Translations under genes and position numbers: made by a program
NCBI RefSeq assembly: GCF_001189295.1
Contig: NZ_CP012159.1
Location: 10,001,856 to 10,065,855 of the forward strand
From: Chondromyces crocatus
GTDB lineage: Bacteria > Myxococcota_A > Polyangia > Polyangiales > Polyangiaceae
Reading direction: 5' to 3'
DNA length: 64,000 nt
Notes under the pieces: generated by a model
The model's input: the letters and a program-made list of their open reading frames with translations, nothing else
Told to the model about the DNA's origin: nothing
The model's database searches: none
In this document: positions 51,276-59,544 of the stretch, one piece after another
Numbering within the stretch: the first letter of the stretch is position 1
Layout: each line of letters opens with the position of its first letter

Positions 51276-53542
51276 ACCTGTCCAGGGGCAACGAGCAAGA
51301 TCGCGTACCCGCGGTCCGGAGCGCCTCCCAGGATCAAGGCGCAGGAGAGATCGCCGGTCAGGATCGCGGCCACGGCGGTCGCAGCGGCGAACCCACCAGC
51401 GCCCTCGTGGTCGCCGACGCGAGGGGCGACGGCTCGACGCGGAACCTCGGCCCAGGCGGATCCCTGGAGCGCGACATCATTCCGGATCTCTTCGCGTCCG
51501 ATGAAGACGCGGGCGTTCCCTGGCCGCGGCGCCGGAGCGTCCTCGAGGGCGCGCGCGCCCTCCCCCCGCCAGGCCTTCCACCATGCGACGCGGGCGAGAG
51601 GGCGTCCCCCCCGCTCCTCGGCGTGCGACGCACTCTCGAAGAGCAACACGGATGCGCCTTCGCTGCGCACGCCGCGATCGACGATCTCCGAGCACACAGG
51701 GCCGAGGCAGCGCTCGATCATGGGGCTGGCCTCTTCGACGCTCCCCGCAACCATGATGTCGGCTTCGCCGGCGGCGATGAGCTCGATGGCCGAACTCATC
51801 GCCGACTCCGCCGTCGCACCGAGATCGGTCGTTGCAAACACCGGCCCACGCAGGCCGAGGTAGATCGAAGCGTGGCCGACGGGCGAGGAGGGAACCAGGT
51901 TGGGGAAGTCGGCAGGACTCGCGTACTTCACGCCCTTGTCGTAGATGCGCCGCATGTACGCCGTCGACGCGTCGACACTCCCGAAGGAAGCCCCCACGAT
52001 GGCGCCCACCTGAACGGTCGCCGGTGTCGCCGGTGTCGCCGGTGCGGTGGGCGCAGTGCGGGACTCGGGAATCACGGCGGCGTCGGAGAGCGCTGCCTGG
52101 ATGGCCACCGTTGCCAGCCTCCCTGCCCGGTCGAGGCGCCTCGCGCGCGCGAGATCCAGGTGGTCGGCAGGCTTGAAGTCGATGCCACGCTCGGAAGGCG
52201 GTGGCCCCGGCTCGAGATAAGCGCCAGCGTCCTTCGCTCCGAGCACCCCCAAGGGCCCGACCGTGGCGGCCGCCGTCACCACGACGGAGCGCGAAGGTTC
52301 GATCCCAGGCGGAGAAGGTTCGATCCCAGGCGGAGCAGGAAAGCGGTGTGGATCCGTGAAGATCAGCACGCTGTCGGTCCCACCGAAGCCGAACGAATTG
52401 GACATCGCGGCGTGGACCTTCGCCTCACGGGCGCTCAGCACGTGCGCGAGTCGACACTCGGGATCGACCTCTTCGAGTCCCACCGTCGGCGGGAGAATGC
52501 CGCGTGCGACGGACATGACGGCAATGGCAGCCTCGATCGCACCCGCGGCACCGAGCGTATGCCCTATCTGCCCTTTGCACGACGAGACCGGCACGCGCTC
52601 CACCTCGGGACCGAGACACCGTCGAAGCGCAGCGGTCTCCATCGCGTCGTTGAGCGGCGTCGCGGTGCCGTGAGCGTTCACGTAGTCGATGTCGCTCGGC
52701 GTGAGCCCTGCCCGTCGCAGGGCGTCCTGCATCACGCGAGCGGCGGTGGTCCCCTGGCGCTCGGGGTTGGTGATGTGGTTGGCTTCTGCGCCGACCGCCC
52801 ACCCTCGCAGTTCCGCGATGGGTTGCGCTCCGCGGGCGCGAGCGGCCGCTTCTGATTCGAGGACGACGAAGCCAGCTCCCTCGCCCAGGTTCAAGCCGGC
52901 CCGTCGCCGATCGAAGGGGCGACAGGGAGCAGCGTCGAGCGCGTTGAGCGCGCCGAACCCTGTGTAAGTCAACCTGCAGAGACCATCGGCTCCCCCTGCG
53001 AGGACGCGGTCCGAGAGCCCCGCGCGGATCCAGGCAGCGCCGAGGAGGATCGCGTTCGCTCCGCTGGAACAGGCGCTGCAAATGCTGCGGACGCGACGGA
53101 AAGCGCCCAGCGACGCGCGGAGGTGATCGGCCGTCGATGAGAGCGGGTGCGAGAGCATCCGCTTGAGCGGCGTGATTGCCGCGGGATCACGCGAGAGCCA
53201 GGCGAGCAGCTCCTCGGTCTCGAACATGCCCGCGGTCGTTCCCCCCACGGCCAGATCGATGGCGCTGCTGCCCGGCTCGACGCCTGCGTGGAGCAGGGCT
53301 TCGCGCGCGGCGATGACGGCCATGGCGTCGGTGCGGGACCAGCCCTCGGCCTCCCCCGGAGGGGCGACCTCTTCAGCCCGGAGATCCGCTACCTCTGCAG
53401 CAATCCGAGTACGCGCCTCGGGGATGTCGAAGCACGAGAGCGGCGCGAACGCCCGGTCTCCCGCGATGAGCCGATCCATGGTCGCCGCCGCGCCCCGAGC
53501 GAGCGGCGACACCACACCGATTCCAGTCACCCAGATGCGCAC
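51272..53542 (-). CDS. Ketosynthase fused to degenerate ketosynthase half (first copy)
   Basis: A 756-residue protein. Residues 1-400 are a complete FabF-type ketosynthase: C158 (ICSACSSG), H291 (NAHGTATPLND), H328 (QIGHTLGAAG) and NSFGFGGTDSV. A Pro-rich linker with a duplicated PPGIEPS motif follows, then residues 420-756 form a second ketosynthase-like half (GPVFATTDLGATAESAM), where the nucleophile position aligns with Gly. It is paralogous to the protein at 48472. GTG 53542 lies 28 bases after the ACP stop. The second half may set chain length like a chain-length factor. Confidence 0.92.
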   Translation of the reverse strand: MRIWVTGIGVVSPLARGAAATMDRLIAGDRAFAPLSCFDIPEARTRIAAEVADLRAEEVAPPGEAEGWSRTDAMAVIAAREALLHAGVEPGSSAIDLAVGGTTAGMFETEELLAWLSRDPAAITPLKRMLSHPLSSTADHLRASLGAFRRVRSICSACSSGANAILLGAAWIRAGLSDRVLAGGADGLCRLTYTGFGALNALDAAPCRPFDRRRAGLNLGEGAGFVVLESEAAARARGAQPIAELRGWAVGAEANHITNPERQGTTAARVMQDALRRAGLTPSDIDYVNAHGTATPLNDAMETAALRRCLGPEVERVPVSSCKGQIGHTLGAAGAIEAAIAVMSVARGILPPTVGLEEVDPECRLAHVLSAREAKVHAAMSNSFGFGGTDSVLIFTDPHRFPAPPGIEPSPPGIEPSRSVVVTAAATVGPLGVLGAKDAGAYLEPGPPPSERGIDFKPADHLDLARARRLDRAGRLATVAIQAALSDAAVIPESRTAPTAPATPATPATVQVGAIVGASFGSVDASTAYMRRIYDKGVKYASPADFPNLVPSSPVGHASIYLGLRGPVFATTDLGATAESAMSSAIELIAAGEADIMVAGSVEEASPMIERCLGPVCSEIVDRGVRSEGASVLLFESASHAEERGGRPLARVAWWKAWRGEGARALEDAPAPRPGNARVFIGREEIRNDVALQGSAWAEVPRRAVAPRVGDHEGAGGFAAATAVAAILTGDLSCALILGGAPDRGYAILLVAPGQV

Positions 53543-53570
53543 CGCCGCCTGGCTTTCCTCGGTCTCCCGT

Positions 53571-53837
53571 TCAGGCCGAAGACTTGGACTTCAAAATGTG
53601 CTCCACGAGGGCGTTCACCGACGCGAAGATGGGTCGAGCCTCGTCTCCCTCGGGGATACGAACTCCGAAGCGCTCCTCGATGGACATCGCGAGCTGCAGG
53701 GCATCGAGAGAGTCGAGCCCGAGTCCCTCCCCGAACAGGGGAAGAGCATCGTCGATGTCGTCGGGGGTCTTTCCTTCCAGGTTCAGCTCCGAGACCATGA
53801 GTTGCTTGAGCTGCAGCCGCACTTCCTGGTCATTCAT
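53571..53837 (-). CDS. Acyl carrier protein
   Basis: An 88-residue ACP. The phosphopantetheine site is S43 in LGLDSLDALQL. The four-helix pattern and acidic helix 2 are intact (IEERFGVRIPEGDE). ATG 53837 is chosen since GGGGAAAG lies eight bases upstream; GTG 53843 would add two residues. It is the first gene of the operon with two ketosynthase fusions and a lipoprotein. It probably carries the growing acyl chain for them. It differs from a housekeeping ACP by its setting; fabF/fabG neighbours are absent. Confidence 0.95.
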   Translation of the reverse strand: MNDQEVRLQLKQLMVSELNLEGKTPDDIDDALPLFGEGLGLDSLDALQLAMSIEERFGVRIPEGDEARPIFASVNALVEHILKSKSSA

Positions 53838-53922
53838 GAGCACTTTCCCCGCGAGGTATCACAGTTTCCGACCCCCTCGCCAGAGGGGAGCACTTTTTCC
53901 TGCGCTTTGGTAAGAGTCGGTC

Positions 53923-54714
53923 ATGGCCCTCGTCGATTACTCCGCCTTGGGGGGCGTCGCGCTCCTGACGCTCAACGATCCACCGGCCAACGCTTACACC
54001 CACGAGATGATGAAGGACCTCGATGCGGCCATCCTCGCCGCGCGCTTCGATGCCGAGGTCCAGGTGATCGTCATCACCGGAGCGGGGGACAAGTTCTTCT
54101 GCGCTGGCGCGAAGATCGGAATGCTCCGCGACGCGGATCCCACCTTCAAATATTACTTCTGCCTCCACGCGAACGAGACGCTGAGCAGGTTGGAGCACAC
54201 ACCGAAGCTCTGCATCGCGGCGCTGAATGGACACACCGTTGGCGGCGGTCTCGAGATCGCGCTCGCGTGCGACATTCGCATCGCGAGAAAGAACGCTGGC
54301 AAGATCGGGCTGCCCGAGGTCGCGCTGGGGGTACTCCCTGGCACGGGAGGGACGCAGCGACTCGCCCGGCTCGTCGGTGGGTCACGGGCCATCCAACTCA
54401 TGTGTGAAGGCAAGACCTTCGACTTTGAGACGGGCCATCAGCTCGGGCTGGTCAACGAGATCTATGAGGCTCCATCGCATCAGGAGTACCTCGAGCGCGT
54501 CATCGCGTACGCGCGTGGGTTCACGCTCCCGAACAGGGCCGCCCTGGCAGTGGGGCGCATCAAGCGCGCGGTACAGACGGGCCTGGAGGTCGGCCTCGAA
54601 CAGGGGCTGGCCCTCGAGCGCGAGCTCCAGGCCGAGCTCTTTGCGTCGGATGACGCGAGAGAAGGGCTCGCTGCCTACATGGAAAAGCGAAAACCAATCT
54701 TTCGGGGCAAGTAG
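53923..54714 (+). CDS. Enoyl-CoA hydratase (crotonase), catalytically complete
   Basis: A 263-residue crotonase. Oxyanion motif GDKFFCAGAKIGML, first catalytic Glu in GHTVGGGLEIALACD, and second Glu in GLPEVALGVLPGTGGTQRL are both present, so hydratase activity is likely. It ends with AAYMEKRKPIFRGK, typical of the family. It hydrates trans-2-enoyl-CoA or -ACP. Start ATG 53923, divergent from the ACP gene with 85 bases between; it may belong to the same pathway as the ketosynthase operon. Confidence 0.93.
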   Translation: MALVDYSALGGVALLTLNDPPANAYTHEMMKDLDAAILAARFDAEVQVIVITGAGDKFFCAGAKIGMLRDADPTFKYYFCLHANETLSRLEHTPKLCIAALNGHTVGGGLEIALACDIRIARKNAGKIGLPEVALGVLPGTGGTQRLARLVGGSRAIQLMCEGKTFDFETGHQLGLVNEIYEAPSHQEYLERVIAYARGFTLPNRAALAVGRIKRAVQTGLEVGLEQGLALERELQAELFASDDAREGLAAYMEKRKPIFRGK

Positions 54715-54762
54715 CCGTCACCAGCAGCTATTTCGTTGTGATCACCAGCAGGAGGGTTCGCG

Positions 54763-55131
54763 ATGACAGAAGAGCGACGGATCGAGAACTTCGAGGAATT
54801 CTGGCCTTTCTACGTACGGGAACACGCCAAGAGAGATACCCGCCGCCTTCACTTCGTGGGAACGACGGTCGCGATGGGATGCCTCGCCGCTGGTCTTCTC
54901 GCGAAGAAGCCAGGCCTCCTGGCGCTGGTCCCTCTGGTCGGTTACGGGCCTGCGTGGATCGCGCATTTCTTTGTCGAGAACAACCGCCCGGCTTCTTTCA
55001 AGTACCCAGGCTGGTCTTTCAAGGCCGATCTGGTGATGTGGTCCAAAATGGTGCGCGGCAGGATGGATGAGGAAGTGAGCCGTGTCGTTGGCACGAGCGA
55101 CCCGCAACCGTCCAACTCGATTTCGGGCTGA
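54763..55131 (+). CDS. DUF962/Mpo1-like membrane protein
   Basis: A 122-residue protein of the DUF962 family. Signature: EEFWPFYVREHAKRDTRRLH, then two hydrophobic helices, YGPAWIAHFFVENNRPASF and a C-terminal helix. Conserved His include H21, H30 and H68. Yeast Mpo1 is an Fe-dependent dioxygenase that removes a carbon from 2-hydroxy fatty acids; this activity is possible here. ATG 54763 follows CAGGAGGG. It lies 48 bases after the crotonase on the same strand and so may be in its operon. Confidence 0.85.
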   Translation: MTEERRIENFEEFWPFYVREHAKRDTRRLHFVGTTVAMGCLAAGLLAKKPGLLALVPLVGYGPAWIAHFFVENNRPASFKYPGWSFKADLVMWSKMVRGRMDEEVSRVVGTSDPQPSNSISG

Positions 55132-55288
55132 ATGCTCGAAAACCTCTGTCTCGACGCTCCCGAACGTCATCGCCCTGAAACGCACAAAAAGACGACCTAC
55201 TCGCGCCTCAACCGAATCGAATGAGGCATGAGCGAAAAGACGGGGTGAGAGGATTGTAAGGGGGAGACAAGGCCAGCTGGCCCGTGTT

Positions 55289-55303
55289 AACTGAACATCA
55301 GTT
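55289..55303. promoter_or_regulatory. Palindrome at the sigma-factor start
   Basis: AACTGA (55289-55294), three bases, TCAGTT (55298-55303): a perfect 6+3+6 inverted repeat ending five bases before ATG 55309. It occupies the Shine-Dalgarno position, and no purine-rich ribosome binding site is seen. It may be an operator or a hairpin that controls translation. Confidence 0.5.
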
Positions 55304-55308
55304 CAACC

Positions 55309-56181
55309 ATGGACTGCTTTCCACTCGCCTCACCTCAGGTCCCACTCATCCCCTCTTTCGAGCAGCTCTATGCAGCGAGCTTGCCATTTCTTCGTCAGAG
55401 TTTGCGGTGGCTGGGTGTCGAAAAGCACGACCTTGACGACGTTCTCCAGGAGGTGATGCTCGCCACGTACAGGGCTCTACCTCGCTTCGATCCGAGCCGT
55501 GGTCTCATCACCGATGACTCCCGCTCCGACATGGAGCCGAAACAGCTCATGGAAGCGCAGCAAGCTCCCGCGGGCTCAGTGCTGAATGCACCATTGAAGC
55601 GATGGCTCTTCGGCATCGCCTGGCGTCAAGCAAGCCACTATCGCGAGCGCGCGTACAGACGGCGCGAGGTCGTTGTGGGAGCAGGCTCCAGCTGGCCAGT
55701 ACCCACGCCTGATGACGGTCTGAACTCCGAGCAGCTGCTCGCGAACGAGCAGCGAGCCGAGCTTGTCTCCGTCTTGCTGGATCGGCTCGAGCAGAACCGC
55801 AAGACGGTCTTGATCATGTATGATCTGCTCGAGATTCCTGTGGACGAGATTGCCCATGAGCTTCAATGGAGCGAGGGGACCGTGCGTACACGTCTTCGCC
55901 TCGCCCGCCAGGACTTCCGCACGGCGGTGAAACGGCTGAGCGCCGAAGAACGGCGAGCGCTGTCTCCAAGCGGCCTCCTCAGCGCGTCGGAGCTTCGTCG
56001 TGCAATGTCCCCGGAGGCGCTGCTTTGGAGCGCTCGTGCCATCCCGCAGCTGCCAGCAGCGCTACGTTCCAGGATCTGGATCGCTGTGGAAGCTGCGATC
56101 GCTCAGGGAAGCTCGCCCTGGCTCATCCCGTCGTCCCAGTTGGTCGGGGAAGCCCAATCCAGCAGCACGTTCACGTGTTGA
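55309..56181 (+). CDS. ECF-type RNA polymerase sigma factor with insertion and C-terminal extension
   Basis: A 290-residue sigma-70 family protein. Region 2.2 is DLDDVLQEVMLATYRALPRFD. Region 2.4-like LKRWLFGIAWRQASHYRERAY comes only after an insertion of about 30 residues (TDDSRSDMEPKQLMEAQ). Region 4 contains IPVDEIAHELQWSEGTVRTRL. About 80 residues follow region 4 (for example LSASELRRAMSPEALLWSAR). Usual ECF sigmas are about 180-200 residues, so both additions are notable. Neither an anti-sigma gene nor a membrane segment is seen. ATG 55309. It overlaps the convergent DUF1704 gene by 11 bases. Confidence 0.88.
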   Translation: MDCFPLASPQVPLIPSFEQLYAASLPFLRQSLRWLGVEKHDLDDVLQEVMLATYRALPRFDPSRGLITDDSRSDMEPKQLMEAQQAPAGSVLNAPLKRWLFGIAWRQASHYRERAYRRREVVVGAGSSWPVPTPDDGLNSEQLLANEQRAELVSVLLDRLEQNRKTVLIMYDLLEIPVDEIAHELQWSEGTVRTRLRLARQDFRTAVKRLSAEERRALSPSGLLSASELRRAMSPEALLWSARAIPQLPAALRSRIWIAVEAAIAQGSSPWLIPSSQLVGEAQSSSTFTC

Positions 56182-57724
56182 GAATATGCGCGTAATGGTC
56201 GGTCAAGGTCTGACTGCACAGACCTGAGAAGAAGGACGAGCAGCATAGCCAGATGGCGAGGCCATTCAGATCCCTGAACGGTGCAGGGATGTACGCCGGC
56301 GGCCGGATGATGCCGTCGGCTACATGGTCATGAAGCACAGAGATGTCCTCATGAGCGACCTTTCCTACGAAGAGGTAGGGGACGAGCGCGGCCCGGCCTT
56401 GCTGAATAGCGGCGTTCATGAAGGCGTAATTGAGGATGATACCTTTGCAGTAGCACGCATCCTTGGTGAATGGCGCAGTGCCCTCGAGCAGTCCTCCACG
56501 GAACACGCGTCTCGCGCTCTGGAAACACTCCTGCTCCGTGTAACCCTCCGTTCGATACCACTCGAAGACATCGATGAAGGAAGCACCGTCTTCCGCGCGA
56601 TCGACAGCGAGGAGTCGGTCATTGAGTCTTTTGGCGCGTCGAGGAGTGCTCCTGAAGGTGAGGATCTCGATCAGCGACGCGAGCCCTTCCTGGACGGTCG
56701 TCGTCCGTGGTGGGCCTTTCGCGAGCCATCGCGCGATTGGCTGCTCCTGCCCGTTCAGGCTGGTGGCAACGTGGACCCATCCTTCGTGTGCCTCCAGGAT
56801 ATCGATGTCACTGCTCGAGAACGTCGCTCCGCTGCGAATCTTGACATAGTCGCTTCCCGCCGTGGCGTCGGCGAGGAGGGCATCGTCCACTTCGACACGA
56901 ATCGAGGCTCCACCAAAGAAGCGGTCGAGACGCAGGTTCAACTCCAGTGCGGCCTGGTGGGCTGGGATGTCGCGCGGCTCCTCGGGACCGAGGCGCTCGC
57001 CGCAGACGGAGGTCAGCCTCGCTTGAAATGCACTTCCCATCTCCCGCACAGTGGTCTTCCCATCGGGAAGCACATCTTTCGGGGAGCCGAACAGACGGCG
57101 CGAGTACTCATGAAATGCCTTTGTGCCTCTGTGCGTGAGCATCTGCACCAGGGCTCGGTAATCATCAGCCGTCTCCCGGAGAATGGTTCCCAGCCGATCG
57201 TTGGGCCCAAGCTGGCGCTCGATGTCACGAAGCAGTCCTTCGAGTTCCTCGATCTTGGCATCAGGCTGAAAACCGAGGTCGTTCGTGTAGGTAACGCTGG
57301 GGAGCTCACGGAACCCGGATCGGAAGAACTGCTCTTCAACCTCCCCGCTCCAGCGCAATGCCTGGAGGACGCGGATGGGCCTCTGCGCATCAAGGACGCG
57401 CTGAGACAGCGTCGCCAGGGTTTCCTGGTACGAAGTTCGGGAAGCATCGGGTGCCGCCGGCTTGAAGCCGGGCGCGTCCGTGGTCGAGGGATGTTCGTCC
57501 GAAGGTCGGCATGGTTCGACGGAGCTCGCGGGAGTCGCGCTCATCGGCGTCGCATCTGCATCGAGTTCGGTGAGTTGCTCAGCTGAGGACTGCGTACAGG
57601 GGTCGGGAAGAGAACAGGGCTCATACATGCCCTGGTCCGTTCGCTCTCTGCGCTCGATATCCTTGTCGGCCCATACGGCGCTCCAGGATGTCGTTGTCTC
57701 GACGAGGTCGTTCCGGGGAGCCAT
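56171..57724 (-). CDS. DUF1704/QEGLA-motif metallopeptidase-like protein
   Basis: A 517-residue protein. The C-terminal two-thirds match DUF1704, the family of flavohemoglobin-expression-modulating QEGLA proteins and vertebrate MATCAP tyrosine carboxypeptidase. The zinc signature HEGWVH (HExxxH) is followed by VQEGLASLIEIL, whose Glu should be the third ligand. The chemistry therefore looks intact. The first 100 residues are disordered and Ser/Thr/Pro-rich. The substrate is unknown. ATG 57724; it is convergent with the ECF sigma gene and divergent from the second MoxR. Confidence 0.85.
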   Translation of the reverse strand: MAPRNDLVETTTSWSAVWADKDIERRERTDQGMYEPCSLPDPCTQSSAEQLTELDADATPMSATPASSVEPCRPSDEHPSTTDAPGFKPAAPDASRTSYQETLATLSQRVLDAQRPIRVLQALRWSGEVEEQFFRSGFRELPSVTYTNDLGFQPDAKIEELEGLLRDIERQLGPNDRLGTILRETADDYRALVQMLTHRGTKAFHEYSRRLFGSPKDVLPDGKTTVREMGSAFQARLTSVCGERLGPEEPRDIPAHQAALELNLRLDRFFGGASIRVEVDDALLADATAGSDYVKIRSGATFSSSDIDILEAHEGWVHVATSLNGQEQPIARWLAKGPPRTTTVQEGLASLIEILTFRSTPRRAKRLNDRLLAVDRAEDGASFIDVFEWYRTEGYTEQECFQSARRVFRGGLLEGTAPFTKDACYCKGIILNYAFMNAAIQQGRAALVPYLFVGKVAHEDISVLHDHVADGIIRPPAYIPAPFRDLNGLAIWLCCSSFFSGLCSQTLTDHYAHILNT

Positions 57725-57834
57725 TCGCCGAGTGCTAACACCACGGGGAGGACTGGATCAAACGCGAGTTCGGCCCGTTGTCACGCTCACTGCGCTTGTC
57801 GGGAGACCAAGTGCAGGGTACGCGTGCAGCTCGC

Positions 57835-58866
57835 ATGAGCGATTCCTCGCCCCCGATGATCAGCGCGGGCTCGACCGACGATGCGGTCACGCCTTCGGAC
57901 GCAGAACTCCTGGAACACACGGCCGAAGCGGCACATCGACTCCGTAACGCCGTGGCAGCTGCCGTGGTGGGGCAGGATGAGGTGGTCGAAGCGATGCTGA
58001 TCACCCTCGCCGCACGGGGTCATGCCCTCCTCGTCGGGGTGCCAGGACTGGCGAAGACGCTGCTGGTCTCTTCGCTGGCGAAGGCGCTGGACCTCAGCTT
58101 CGGACGTGTGCAGTTCACACCTGACCTGCTGCCAGCCGACATCACTGGGACCGACGTCCTCCACGAGCAACACGGCACAAGGAGCCTCCGCTTCCAGCCC
58201 GGCCCCATCTTCCACAACCTGGTGCTCGCGGACGAGGTGAACAGGACGCCGCCGAAGACACAGGCCGCTTTGCTCGAGGCGATGCAAGAGCGCAAGGTCA
58301 CTGTAGGGACGACGACGCATTCCCTGCCCGATCCTTTTCAGGTCTTCGCCACACGAAATCCAATCGAGCAGGAGGGCACGTATCCTCTCCCCGAAGCCCA
58401 GCTCGATCGCTTCTTGCTCGAGATCCATGTGAGCTACCCAAGCGAGATCGAAGAGCGTGAGGTCGCGCGCCGGACGACGTCCGGAAAACCACCAGCCATC
58501 ACCCCTGTCCTTCGAGCCGGTGAAGTGCGTGCCATCGGCCAGCTGGTGCCTCGGATCCCGGTGACTGACGAGGCCGTCGAACTAGCAGTACGCGTTGTTC
58601 GTGCGACTCGGCCAACGTCCGATCGAGTGGCTCCGGAGGTGCGTGACTACGTCCGCTACGGCGCTGGTCCTCGGGGAAGTCAGGCGCTGGTACTGGCCGC
58701 AAAGGCACGCGCGGCGCTGCGAGGTGAAGCCGCAGCTGACGTCGACGATGTGCGCGCGCTGCTGATTCCCGCGTTGCGGCACCGCATCGTCCTGTCCTAC
58801 CGCGCCGAGGCGGATGGTGTCCGCGACATCGATGTGCTCCGCGCCGTGGAGCGGGCCGCTGGATAG
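57835..58866 (+). CDS. MoxR family AAA+ ATPase (second copy)
   Basis: A 343-residue MoxR ATPase. Walker A is GVPGLAKT, Walker B is VLADEVNR with PKTQAALLEAMQERKV, and sensor 1 is VFATRNPIEQEGTYPLPEAQLDRF. The C-terminal lid holds GAGPRGSQALVLAAK. ATG 57835 is chosen; 19 codons of open frame upstream add nothing family-like. It has about 45% identity by eye in the core with the copy at 33426 (estimate only). No DUF58 or VWA gene follows within the window, unlike the other MoxR; a SixA-like gene is convergent. Confidence 0.93.
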   Translation: MSDSSPPMISAGSTDDAVTPSDAELLEHTAEAAHRLRNAVAAAVVGQDEVVEAMLITLAARGHALLVGVPGLAKTLLVSSLAKALDLSFGRVQFTPDLLPADITGTDVLHEQHGTRSLRFQPGPIFHNLVLADEVNRTPPKTQAALLEAMQERKVTVGTTTHSLPDPFQVFATRNPIEQEGTYPLPEAQLDRFLLEIHVSYPSEIEEREVARRTTSGKPPAITPVLRAGEVRAIGQLVPRIPVTDEAVELAVRVVRATRPTSDRVAPEVRDYVRYGAGPRGSQALVLAAKARAALRGEAAADVDDVRALLIPALRHRIVLSYRAEADGVRDIDVLRAVERAAG

Positions 58867-58877
58867 AGCGAGTGACG

Positions 58878-59489
58878 TCACGGCTCGTCCGAGAAGTCGC
58901 TCCCACGTGATACGTCGTGCTTTGTTTTGGCGGCCCTCTTTCGAGTCGAAGAAGAAATGGTCATCCCTCGGGAGGACATACCCAGCTTCATCTCCTTGGG
59001 GTCGAGGACGAAATGTAGCTGGGCTGGCGCACGCTGATCCCAGACGAGGGCAACAATACCACTCTTCTTGAGCTTCGGTCGCGGCTCGGCCTTCCCACCG
59101 CTCACGACACCTGACCAGTTGGCGTGACCCAGCAGCGCCGTGATCAACGCCGACAGCAGAGGCTCGTGCCCGACGAGGACGAGAGGTCCAGCATCCCCGT
59201 GGAGGGAGAGCAGCCGGATCAGTGCGGTAGGATCAAGGCCGGGAGAAAGCTCTGCGGCGACCGACACCTCGGTGAGGCCTGCCGCCTCCGCGAGGATCTC
59301 CGCCGTCTGAACTGCGCGCACGAGCTGACTCGTCCAGATGGCAACCGGGCGCCGTTCTTTTCGCTTGGAGAGCCATCGAGCAACCCGGCGTGTGAGCTTG
59401 CGACCTCTGGCCGTCAACCAACGGCCGCCATCTCCCAGCCCTGGCGCGTCGTCCACTGCCTGCCCATGACGCACGATCAGGATCTCCAT
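58878..59489 (-). CDS. sixA: SixA-type phosphohistidine phosphatase
   Basis: A 203-residue histidine-phosphatase superfamily protein. The RHG motif is VRHGQAV (H8). Arg sits in WTSQLVRAVQTAEIL, and the second catalytic His is in LVLVGHEPLLSALI. SixA removes phosphate from the histidine of phosphotransfer domains. The C-terminal 50 residues are basic (STRKRAAKTKHDVSRG) and longer than in E. coli SixA. ATG 59489. It ends 11 bases from the stop of the convergent MoxR gene. Confidence 0.9.
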   Translation of the reverse strand: MEILIVRHGQAVDDAPGLGDGGRWLTARGRKLTRRVARWLSKRKERRPVAIWTSQLVRAVQTAEILAEAAGLTEVSVAAELSPGLDPTALIRLLSLHGDAGPLVLVGHEPLLSALITALLGHANWSGVVSGGKAEPRPKLKKSGIVALVWDQRAPAQLHFVLDPKEMKLGMSSRGMTISSSTRKRAAKTKHDVSRGSDFSDEP

Positions 59490-59544
59490 GGCGCCAGAAC
59501 GTAGCCCAGACGCAGCCCTGGCGGGAGCAAGGAGGACCCTTCAT

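Noticed and set aside
52296-52335. Possible tRNA T-arm because of GGTTCGATCCC
   Set aside because: It is a duplicated coding segment (GIEPSPP) in a ketosynthase linker. No acceptor stem or cloverleaf can be formed.
53163-54407. Long plus-strand frame overlapping ACP and the crotonase start
   Set aside because: It crosses the ACP gene in antisense and the crotonase in another frame. The composition is Arg/Ser/Pro-rich without motifs.
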